DNA of 64,000 nt, taken from Hortaea werneckii (taxonomy: Eukaryota > Ascomycota > Dothideomycetes > Mycosphaerellales > Teratosphaeriaceae). The notes under the pieces were generated by a model. The model worked only from the letters and a program-made list of their open reading frames with translations. It did not search any database and had not been told where the DNA came from. The DNA lies in contig JBAOKB010000045.1 of NCBI GenBank assembly GCA_037044905.1, positions 1 to 64,000 of the forward strand, given 5' to 3'. Positions 55,063-64,000 of this stretch are shown one piece after another (positions within the stretch are counted from its first letter, which is position 1; each line of letters begins with the position of its first letter). A program made the translations under genes and the position numbers.

Positions 55063-57442
55063 ATGGCGGAAAGACGATCGCTACTCGACGGCAACACGAC
55101 GCCAACTCAGGAGAATCTCAATGTTTTCGATGATGAATTTGCCGAGGACTTTGATGGGGTGGCGGATGGCTTCAGACCCTCGGATCACGACAGAGACGCG
55201 GAGGATGAGGTCGAGGAACAGCCCGTCCGGACAGTATCAGCACACTACGCGAGTGGATCAGTATCGCCAGCGATTTCGAGCAGACGGCCAAGCCACAATT
55301 CGACGCGAAAAGTACGACCGTATGCCGACAATCCCTTCTCGAGTCCGGATGATGGCGACGAAAGGTCACCCAGTATGACCTTTGAGCCCGACCACACGGC
55401 CCACCGATCCATATCCTCAGCCTCTTCAGCACAATTCGCTCGGACGGGAAGCCCACGGTTTGGCGCAGGGCCGAGCCATCCCTATGCCATGTACCCGCAA
55501 GGTACGCTGAACCGGATGTCAAGCGTGACCACCGAATCTACTGCACGAGTGCCCACCCGAGAGCCGTCCATACGCGGTGGCCCACAGCACCCATACACGC
55601 TTTACCCGCAAGGAGTTGCCGAGGATGAGGACGATGTCGTGCCGCAAAACCCGGTACCTGTTGGCTTTGGTCTAGGACAGTCATATCATCGACAGCTTGG
55701 CCCGGATGGTGAAGACGCTGATATTATCGGGGAAGATGGACACACTGAGCAGCTCCCTCCATACACGCGGTATCCCGAAGATGGACCTGAGAAGATGCCC
55801 CTTCTCGTACCCGAAGCGCCGACCGCATTGCATAGTAGAGCGCCCGTTGCAGGCACGGACCCTACCATGGACCTTATGCACAACTCATTACGACCACAAG
55901 CCCCTCCACAGCAACGGCCGCAGTCAATGATGGACCAGTCAGCGCTCAATGGTGCCCGTGCACCGTCAGTATCAAACATCGAGCTCATGGACTCCAGCTC
56001 TGGATCCAGTGCCGATTCGCTGAAGTCACAAAAATCTTGGAAAGAAAAGTCGTGGAAGGAGAAGAGGAAGACCAAGTTCCTAGGTATTCCGTTGTGGTGG
56101 TACCTGCTTGTTGCGGGTGTACTCTCATTCATCGTCGCCGTGCTTGGCGGTGTTATTGGTGGCTTTTTGCGGAATCAAAAGAATGAAGCGTACGTTCTAG
56201 CGATACCTTCGATCATCAGTATTAAGCTAACGTCACAACAGGACTTCATCATCCGAGCTCAGCCTGGCTAGTTCGTCGTTCTACGATGCTAGTGTCATCG
56301 CCTCACCGACGTCCCTTGCGCCACCCACTGGCACTTACGCCCTCTCCCTGAGCACACCGCAGGAGACGCAAGCACAGTGCTTACCGCAACCGGTACAGCA
56401 GCCAGCTTGGAGTTGTGACCTAGGCGGACCACCGGCAACTGCGATCATCGTTGAAACCCCAGAGGGCTCGAACAAGACGGGCGCTGCTGTATTCTTCGCC
56501 AGTGAGGATGAATCAGTTTGCTACGGTGCTCAAGGATCGTCATTGCAAACCAACTTCGCGCCCTTCATCACAGTGCAGGACAGCGATTCGCCAAATGCTG
56601 GACCTGCGTTCTACTTCCAACAGTTCTACGACAAGCTCGTTGTGCTTCCAGAGGATACGTGGGATGCCAGTGCTCTTCCGACTAGCAGCAGCAGCAGCAA
56701 GAAGGCTAAGCGTCAGTTCCCACAAATTGATCCTGGCTGGCTGCACCAACGACAGGTAGCGCAGCCTGGTGACAAGCCGTGGTTTTGCGTGTGGAACAAG
56801 ACTTTCATCGAAGGATTTGTTTACGTGCAGCAACCAGTGGCTACAAGTTTTAGCTTGTCCTCATCTCTGCTGACACCGACGCCATCCCTTAATACCTCCT
56901 TGCCTACCACCTCTTCTTCGCCCCGAACATCGACCTCGCCGGCGCCAACCCAGATGGTAACCTCCACCTATGCTGGGCAATTCTTCACCAGCACTTGGAC
57001 TGGCCCGGCTTCAGCATACAGCGAGTTCCCCGTACGTGCCGCTGATCGCGAGCGAGAATATGAGAAGGTCTACACGGTTGACAACGACGACGACGATGAC
57101 CACGACCACGACGATGACAACGACGACAGCTACCGCCGCCGCGCCAAACGCTGGGGCTTCCAAGAAGACCTCCTCTACGAATCCATGGACCTGTACCCCT
57201 ACGTCGTCAAGCTGGAGGAGCGTCGTCTACCCGGAAACACCGTCACGCCGTACTGCCAACAATACCAGATCCTCAACAACGGCGCCTACAACTGGGTGGA
57301 AGCGGACGATGGCGGGCCGATCGTGTTTGAACTCGATGAGGAAGACCCCAGCTATGCCAACTACGACAGTCGGATGGTACCTGGCGGTTGCCACTGTCAG
57401 TGGATCAGCGGCCAGTCGAGCGGGAATAGCGAAGTGAGTTGA
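55063..57442 (+). CDS. Single-pass membrane protein, DUF7820-like
   Basis: Exons 55063-56189 and 56242-57442. The 52-nt intron (GTACGT, branch gctaac, ACAACAG) splits an Ala codon and gives 775 residues. The first 340 residues are a disordered cytosolic part. It holds two copies of an HPY-x-x-YPQG motif (about 140 and 177) and a related PPYTRYPEDG, then a SWKEKSWKEKRK basic stretch. One membrane span follows (WWYLLVAGVLSFIVAVLGGVIGGFL). The outer part contains a Cys-bearing globular domain (CLPQPVQQPAWSCDLGGPP to VCYG, DKPWFCVWNKTFIEGFVYV). It also has a Ser/Thr-rich spacer and a run of Asp with two His (DDDDDHDHDDDNDD) before RRRAKRWGFQED. The domain order matches fungal proteins annotated DUF7820; function unknown, possibly a surface sensor. 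Confidence 0.8.
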
Positions 57443-58511
57443 GGAGAGAGAAGATGTGATGAGAGCAGATCATGGCTCCACTCTTTGTGATGAAGGGAGG
57501 AAGGCAGGGCCAAACTTTACGCATTCATGAGAGGCGAGAATTTTCTTCTTCAGAGCAATATCTTTCCACGCTTATCATTTCGGGTGGTTTTTGGGTCTTT
57601 GATCTTGCCCACAGGGCGCAAGGGGGGGAAATGGTATTCCTTTGAGGGAAAAGGGCGTTGGCAAAATGTATGGGGGCCATTTGGGGAGTTTTTGTTATGT
57701 GTGTTTTGTGAGCGATCGGAAAATCCAGTCAGGCAACAGATGGGAAATCAATGGCGGGGAGGGATACTTGTTTGTTTCTTTGGCTTTTTTTTACAAAGAC
57801 TAAGGTTAGGGTCGCTATACAGCGTCGCAGCGCTCTCCCGTGCCAAGGGGAAGGGGGCTTCAGGTATCGACTGGCGGGGTGTTGTTTTTTTCTCGTCATT
57901 TCTGTTTTTTTTTCTGGTTTTTTTTTTTTCCTCACCCTGTCGGCGCGCGCCAGCGACCCTTTTGTTAGGCTATCTATACATGCGTTTATTTATGCTGCGC
58001 TTTGCCGATGAAACTGTGCAATTCCTTCTCCCTTTCTAGTCTTTTGGATCTTTTAATTCTTGTTCCCAAGGTGCAGGTGACTTTCACAGAGAGATCACGT
58101 GCTATGGTGGGCGGGGCAAGGGATCATGAACGTCTAGGTTGTCTAGTACACTTACATAGTACCTCATCGCCGTTCCGCTCTCGTGCGTTTATAACGCATG
58201 CGAGAACCATAGGACGGTTAGGGTTCTTTGCGCATTATTTGTTAGAGGCAAGATGACACCTGTAGGCACTTTCCACGGGACAACATGTCTGTCCCGGCAG
58301 TGACAGTAGCAAGCGCTCTTTCCACAAAGCTTTTCCTCGCTTTCACTTTCACAAAGCAACTGCAAAGAATGATCGACTGTCCCCCATGCGCCCTTCTTCC
58401 CAGAGGCAACACAAATTACTAGTGTAACAAGCACATTCTGAACATCACACAACGGAAAAAAAATTCACTGTCATCACGTCTGCTCCATCAGTCGCCACAA
58501 AGAAAAATAAA
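57443..58511. other. Intergenic region with T-rich tracts
   Basis: T-rich tracts at about 57785-57795 and 57887-57931. No gene recognised. Confidence 0.5.
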
Positions 58512-59328
58512 ATGGTCTTCGGCCCCATCCCCAACCGCGAATACCACGAAGGCTTCATGCGCAAGGCCATCGAAATGGCCGAACTCGCCCTCTCGTCCGA
58601 CGAAACGCCTGTAGGCTGTGTGTTTGTGCACAACGGCAAGATCATCGGGCGTGGGATTAACGGCACGAATGCTTCACTGAATGTATAGTCCTCCTACCAC
58701 CCAGATTATGATCACCCATGGCCTAAGGCCTTCCCGCAAATCTACTGGGCTTCTGCTAACCGGTCTTCCTCATAACAGGGCACCCGCCACGCAGAGTTCG
58801 TCGCTCTCGCCGAAATCATGGCCAAGCACCCCCCGAGCATACTACGGGAGACGGACCTCTACGTCACAGTCGAGCCATGCATCATGTGCGCTTCAGCACT
58901 ACGCCAATACCGTATCCGCGCCGTCTACTTCGGGTGTCTCAACGACCGCTTCGGCGGCTGCGGTGGCGTCATGACCGTCCATTCTGACCCGGGCTTGGAT
59001 CCCGCATACCCCGTCTATGGAGGGTTGTTCCGCGAGGAAGCTATTATGCTGCTGCGGAAGTTCTACGTGCAGGAGAACAATAAAGGTAGTTTTCGCCTTT
59101 TTCGGATGACGGATGGCGCTGAGGAGAGTGGTATATGCTGACTTTCGAACTCTAGCGCCTGATCCGAAACCGAAGAAGAATCGAGAGCTCAAGACTGAGA
59201 TTCTCCCCGTCTCGACGCCCCAGGTCAATACGCCGTCTGTTGGGACGCCGACGGGCGAGATGGCGAATCTTGCCTTGGGCAAGGCTGGCAAGGATAAGAG
59301 GCCGAAGAGTCCGGCTAAGGCTGGTTGA
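58512..59328 (+). CDS. TAD2: tRNA-specific adenosine-34 deaminase, catalytic subunit
   Basis: Exons 58512-58682, 58779-59085 and 59156-59328, with introns of 96 nt (GTATAG ... AACAG) and 70 nt (GTAGTT ... CTAG); 216 residues. It is a cytidine-deaminase-fold protein with the zinc site H61-A-E63 and P-C91-x-x-C94, where Glu is the proton shuttle. The N-terminal EFMRKAIEMAELAL-type helix and PVGCVFV are as in TadA/Tad2. In yeast the enzyme works as a dimer with Tad3 and makes inosine at the tRNA wobble position, which is essential for decoding. The last exon is a Lys/Pro-rich tail of about 55 residues without known function. Nuclear/cytosolic. Confidence 0.94.
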
Positions 59329-59592
59329 TTGACATTGGCGAGGGAGAAGAGAAGATGATCATGACGTTATAGATATTCAACTAGATCTCATTGCGTGAAG
59401 CAAGATTGCTGAGCTGCAGCATCAAATGCCAAGGGAAATGGGCCTGTCGCCGATGCATGCTGCATCACAAGACAGAAGAGGGAGCAATTGGAATTGAGAT
59501 CATGAAGCTGGTGTTTAGCCAATGATTTCCGTTCTTATGGGAACCGATGACAGAGGGAAAGCCCTCCCTATGGGAAGAAAGCCTAGAAATAT

Positions 59593-60760
59593 TTAAGAGA
59601 CCGTATCATAACCCACCTCCAACTTCCCCTGCACACAGCCCCAAAACTCCTCCACGATCTTCTCCTGATCCTGGCCCGCTCGGACAGACATATACCGCCT
59701 CTGGTCGATCTTCGGATCCCAATCGCCCTGATGACACCCGACGACCTTCCCGCCCGCCTCCTCCACAATCACCCACGCAGCACACACATCCCACGCCCAA
59801 CATCCGCTCTCCCAGTACAGATCCAGATGGCCCGCCGCAACGCCGCACATATTCAGCTCAGCACTCCCCAGACTCCGGATCCCATGCACCATGGCGCCGC
59901 CGGCCTCCTTACTCGCGCAGAGCTTCGCGAAAGTCTCAGTCTTGACCTTGAAATCGTTGCCGTCGCGATCACTCCCCCACTCGACCGCGACGAGACAATG
60001 CGAGAGATCCTGGAAGGGCTCCGGGTCTCTCAGCGGCAGGCGGGCACGGTCGTGGCAGGGGTCTGTGAGGTAGGCGCCTTGGCCTTTGATGCCGGTGTAG
60101 AGGGTTTTGGTGAAGGGGTTGTAGATGACGCCGAGGACGGGTTTCTGGTTGATGGCGAGGCCGAGCGAGACGCACAGGTAGGGGTGGCCGTGGAAGAAGT
60201 TGGTGGTGCCGTCGATGGGGTCGACGATGCTGTGGGATGGGGAAGAGGGAGAGGGAGGTTAGCGAGTTGATGTTTTGGGTTTTGAGAAATGTTCTTGATC
60301 TTCCTTTTGCTTATTTCTCTCTTTGTGCCCTTTTCTTTCGTTCTATCTTGTTCTTCTTTGGACTTGCGCATCTTGCCATGCTGCTTTTGAGGAAACTTTG
60401 GAATGAGAAAAGGAAGGGGACTCACAAAGTCGGGCATCGCTTAACTTGTCACCTTCCTTATATGTCTCCTCGCCCATGAACCTGAATCGGAAAATCCCAT
60501 CCCGTCAGTACCACATACCACATGATTCCAAAAAAGGGGGAAAAGAAACTGTGAAGCAAAATCGATAGATCGGGTGATGTTTTTCCAAAAAGAAAAATGG
60601 AAATAAAAGGAAGGTGGGCTACGGACTCAAACTCAGGATACTTCTCCTTCAAACTAGAAGAGACCATCTTCTCGACCGCCTGGTCCGTCTCCGTCACCAG
60701 ATCGGCCGAGTTCTTCTTCATCCCGGATCCGGCTGCCACGGGTTTGGCGGAGGTGATCAT
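59593..60760 (-). CDS. Inositol monophosphatase family enzyme (start uncertain)
   Basis: Exons 60760-60627, 60481-60422 and 60229-59593, 276 residues from the first in-frame ATG. Both metal sites are present: GEET, DPIDGTTNF (motif 1) and WAWDVCAAWVIVEEAGG (motif 2). These bind Mg2+ in enzymes that hydrolyse inositol-1-phosphate in inositol recycling. Both introns use weak donors (GTCCGT and GTCCCC) that are nevertheless the only ones fitting phase and conservation. Coding likeness continues upstream of the ATG: in-frame 60811-60761 reads as LQDVHDFLIDVAYRAGG, the family's usual first helix. No in-frame ATG exists there; one at 60834-60832 is one base out of frame. Either a small upstream exon or a base error hides the true start. 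Confidence 0.85.
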
Positions 60761-60811
60761 GCCGCCTGCCCGGTAGGCGACGTCGATGAGGAAGTCATGG
60801 ACGTCTTGTAA

Positions 60812-61989
60812 GTCGACTGAGGGGAGGAGCTCATATTCGGTAAAGTATTTCTTTCAATGGGGCGAGGCAATTGCTTGGCCTTTTTGGGGGAAAGCTTTGG
60901 AGATCAGATTGGGTTGGTGTAAGTGTGCGAGGGGTGCCTTTGAATTGGATTTGAGCTGAGGGAAACAATTGCTTTTGGGCTCTTCAAAAGATCATTTGAA
61001 ATCCGATCCGTGCTTCAAACAGCCAGTAGAAAAAGAAGCATAGAGAGATGTTGTTTTCGTTGCTGTTTGACCGGTGATTACTGTACTTCTTTTTTGAGAC
61101 CCTGCATGTGATATGACGCCATACCCTGCCCCTGGGACCCTCCCAAAACAACCTTGGAACAGACGCATGAAAGTTTAAATCTTGCACTTTCGGCCTCCTT
61201 CTTCCATACGCAGAGCTGGCGCCTGCTTGGGAGACAGGATATGGACTCCTCCATGATTCCCTAGATTCCTTAAGACAGATCGGGAGAACAGTGCTTCAAA
61301 GGGGTGGGGGACCAAGAGAGAGAGACATACTCGTGCAGTGAAACCGTCTTTCTCTCTCTCCACAGACCGGATGGCCCCGACTCCTCCCAAAACACAACAT
61401 TAGTCCCCATACAGCTAGATAGACAGACGGCATTGGTACCAATCACACAAACCCCTTTAAGATCGAAAAATTCTCAAAATAAAGCAACAAATTCTTCTTA
61501 CAATCTACTATCCTATGTACACGCCCTTCAAATCGACCTACATCTTCGCCTTAAAAGACCCAAGCCCTATGGATGGCCCAGCCCTTACTGCATCCCGATT
61601 ACCCAACTCCGTTCTCTCCTTTGTCAATTTTGCTCTTTCCCCAATCCAATCCTAATAGACTGTTATACTGGGAGAGCCACCAAAAAAAAAAAAAGAAAAA
61701 AAAAAAACCCCCGAAGTTAGGTCCCCAATTTTTTTTTTTTTCCAGGGTATCCAAAGGCAGAAGAAGAAAAAAAAAAGGGGGTTCATTTGCCCAGCGTATA
61801 TATCACATTTCTCAGAAAGAAACAGAAAGTAAAAGTAAAAAAAAAAAAGATCCTCCAAACCCCCCAAAGCCACGAAAACGCTAGAGTGAAGGGGGCAAGC
61901 GTAGGGACGTAGATTGTATGAACCAATCAATTCCCATCATATCCCACAAAATCCCCTTGGTTTCTTTCCCCCACCACCCGAATTTCATT
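60812..61989. other. Intergenic region with clustered A and T tracts
   Basis: 5' flank of the inositol monophosphatase and 3' flank of the HSF-domain gene. It holds poly(A)/poly(T) tracts at 61682-61707, 61729-61741, 61767-61776 and 61837-61848. No gene recognised. Confidence 0.5.
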
Positions 61990-64000
61990 TCAAAGCCGTT
62001 TCCGCTTCAACTCCCCCTGCCCTTCATCCTCGTCCTCGCGCTCAGCCGTATCGGCCGGGTTGAGTAAGCTGTGGACATTACTGGCCATGCTACTGCGACG
62101 GGTCATAGGATCTGGGGTCTCGAGACCCTTGAACTGGTATCGAGGGCCCGGGATTTGCCAGCCGGCGTCGTTGGGGTTGGCGTAGCTTGCGAAGCTCGAG
62201 GTGAAAGAGGGGACGCCGCTGTGGTCGTGGTGCTGTTGATGTTGTTGTTGTTGTTGTGGTGGTGGTGGGGGTTGGGGAGGTGATGGCTGGCGGGAGCTGA
62301 GGCTGGCGCGGGGGAGTTCGTATTGGGCTAGGGAGTCGCGGAGGTGCTGATCGGCTGGGTTGGCAGCGGTGCGGGGAGAGGATGGCCAGGCGGAGGAGTT
62401 TTGGCCTGATGCGTATGGAGAGCTAGCCTGGTTGTAGTGCGATGGCTGTTGGCCTTGCCATCCATGTACGCGGATGTCGGCCGAGGTGTGGCGGCGCAGC
62501 AGACTGCCAGGTGGAGAAGCAGCTTGCGATAAGGGGTGCGCCTGCTGCGGTGGCTGAGGTAGCGAGGGAGGTGGCGGGTAGTTGGGTCTGTTCGAGGTGG
62601 GGGAGTAGGCGCTGTTGCCACTACCAATGGATCCGTACCGACGCGGAGACACTTGTAAGTGTGCTGGAACAGGCGCACGGAAAGAGTTTTGCCTGCTTGT
62701 CGCCTGCAATGACGGTCTTCTAGACTCATCAAAAGGTCGCTGACGAGGCGACATGGGCACTGACGGCTCCATTGGGACCGCTGCGTTGTGGAAGTAAGAC
62801 GCTCGACGTCCAAATGTGCCATCTGGTGGGTCTTCTAGAGTACGCAGGTGGTCGACTTGTCGAGAGATGTCTTGGCGCATTGCATACACATCCCGATGCA
62901 CAGGATTGTCCGGGTCCGGCACAAGTGTGAGCAGATGGTTCGAAAGCTCATGGTTCCAATGGTGACACTTGGTCAACCCCGCCAAGAGCTCCTGGCATTT
63001 TGAGGTCATCGCAGTGTAGGCTTCCTCAGTTCGAGCCAGGCGGGCGTACACATCTTGCTGATTCCACTCGAGCATACTCAAGCGAGCTTCAACGGGATCC
63101 GGCATTTGCTCGACTGGAGCGTTGCCTTGTGGTGGCGGTGGCGGCATTTTAGGCGCGTTTGTTGGGAATGAGTCGCGATGAATCAGGGCATGGCGAGAGG
63201 CTCTACGCTTGATCTCTCGCAAGCCAACAAGATCACCTCGTTTGAAATTGCCTGCGCCATGCTTGAATTCCCATAGAGGCGCATCAGGCGATCCAGTGTG
63301 AAAGACATCGCTTACTTGAAGCTGAGTGTCAGCCTACATTGCTCATATTGGCAAAGTTGTTGGTGCATGAAAGATACCTTTGTGAAAGCCATACATATTT
63401 AGCTGTCTCACGAACGACGAGATATTAGTGTGCTTGAAGTATTGCCTAGCCCACATTAGCACCTGCCAGATGCAATAACACGTGGGAATAGACTTCGATC
63501 GACATACGCTAGGACTTTGGAGAATTCGGATGATGGCGACATCACAAAGCTTTCATTTGTGCTCGACCAGGAAATGAGATGCTGGATGCTCTGATCTTCA
63601 AGCATGCTGTTATCGAATCAGTGTCCATTCTCCAGCCCAAAATGCTGAAGCAGGTGGTCAAACGTACTTGTATAGTTTGTGTATAAAAGCCGTCTGCACG
63701 ACTTTGGGCTGCTGTGCCGCAGCTGCAGCGCCAACCGGTTGACCTCCGGAACCATTGGCAGACTGATGTGGTGGATGTAAATGCTGGTCATTGTGCGTGT
63801 GCTGCGACGGCTGCTCTGGTGGACGCTCGTCCTTTGGGCTGCGAATCGTCGGTGGACCCATGGGTGCCGGAGGAGCGTTGGAAGCATTCTGAGGCTGACT
63901 GACCTCCATGGCGTCGGAGTGCGGCGCAGCTGCTGACGGAAGAATGGGTATGCTCTTCACGGGGCCGTGGGTTTGGGCGTGGTCGTGGTGGCTATGAGAG
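61990..64000 (-). CDS. HSF-type DNA-binding transcription factor (5' end outside window)
   Basis: Exons seen: 64000-63668 (open to the window edge), 63606-63508, 63445-63378 and 63314-61990. Splicing builds a complete HSF domain: FIHKLYNMLEDQSIQHLISW, then ESFVMSPSSEFSKVLAQYFK, then NISSFVRQLNMYGFHKV, then APLWEFKHGAGNFKRGDLVGLREIKRR. The usual recognition helix (SSFVRQLNMYGFHK) is intact. A coiled-coil segment follows (about 90 residues after the domain), then a long Pro/Ser/Gln-rich tail with a PPPPPP-QQQQQ stretch. The end is KRKRL. Compared with Hsf1 and Skn7 it lacks a response-regulator domain, so an Sfl1-like role in morphology or stress is the best guess. The first Met may be at MEVSQPQ (about 63909) or beyond the edge. 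Confidence 0.9.

Noticed and set aside
58206..58212. TTAGGG-like motif
   Set aside because: A single unit in core intergenic DNA; chance occurrence.
1..64000. CRISPR array, operon or prophage
   Set aside because: Spliceosomal introns and eukaryotic housekeeping genes throughout; no spaced repeat array seen.

Overview
The window is nuclear DNA of a filamentous ascomycete (Pezizomycotina). Gene content and protein style fit a Dothideomycete; that placement is an inference. Genes lie on both strands about 1-2 kb apart. They carry short GT-AG introns of about 50-95 nt. Families seen include Zn2Cys6 regulators, a short F-box protein, a Dal5-like permease, a PhiA-like secreted protein and an HSF-domain factor.

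Left part, 1 to about 11.7 kb: subtelomere-like accessory DNA. It starts with an intact 1368-residue OrsD-type zinc-finger/RecQ-like helicase of the kind found near fungal chromosome ends. Its middle part has the spacing of a tyrosine-recombinase catalytic domain. Upstream of it lie short direct repeats and a two-unit CCCTAA telomere motif. Next come a 5'-truncated SNF2 helicase remnant broken by two in-frame TAG codons, a decayed DUF2235 hydrolase pseudogene, and diverged duplicated segments that differ mainly by C-to-T or G-to-A changes. One intact gene of unknown function (9771-10932) sits inside this part.

Right part, about 11.75 to 64 kb: ordinary core genome. In order: GPHR-type Golgi channel/regulator (-), TATA-binding protein (+), TFIIH subunit Tfb2 (+), an unknown basic protein (-), a short F-box protein (-), an M28 glutamate-carboxypeptidase/transferrin-receptor-like protein (+), a short Zn2Cys6 regulator (-), a RidA-family protein (+), a basic unknown (+), a small unknown (-), a type II membrane protein (-), an acyltransferase-3 (-), an OCH1-like glycosyltransferase (+), a Dal5-like permease with 12 introns (-), a full-length Zn2Cys6 regulator (-), SAM50 (+), a PhiA-like secreted protein (-), HMG-CoA synthase (+), a DUF7820-like membrane protein (+), tRNA adenosine deaminase TAD2 (+), an inositol monophosphatase (-) and an HSF-type factor (-) that runs off the right edge.

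Functional links: TBP and Tfb2 are adjacent on the same strand and both act in RNA polymerase II initiation. The permease and the large Zn2Cys6 regulator are adjacent and may form a small uptake module. That regulator and SAM50 share a 286-bp divergent promoter. Exon boundaries were set by eye from splice consensus, reading phase and family conservation; no search tool was run. Several long reading frames begin with TTG or GTG, so the first in-frame ATG was used instead.
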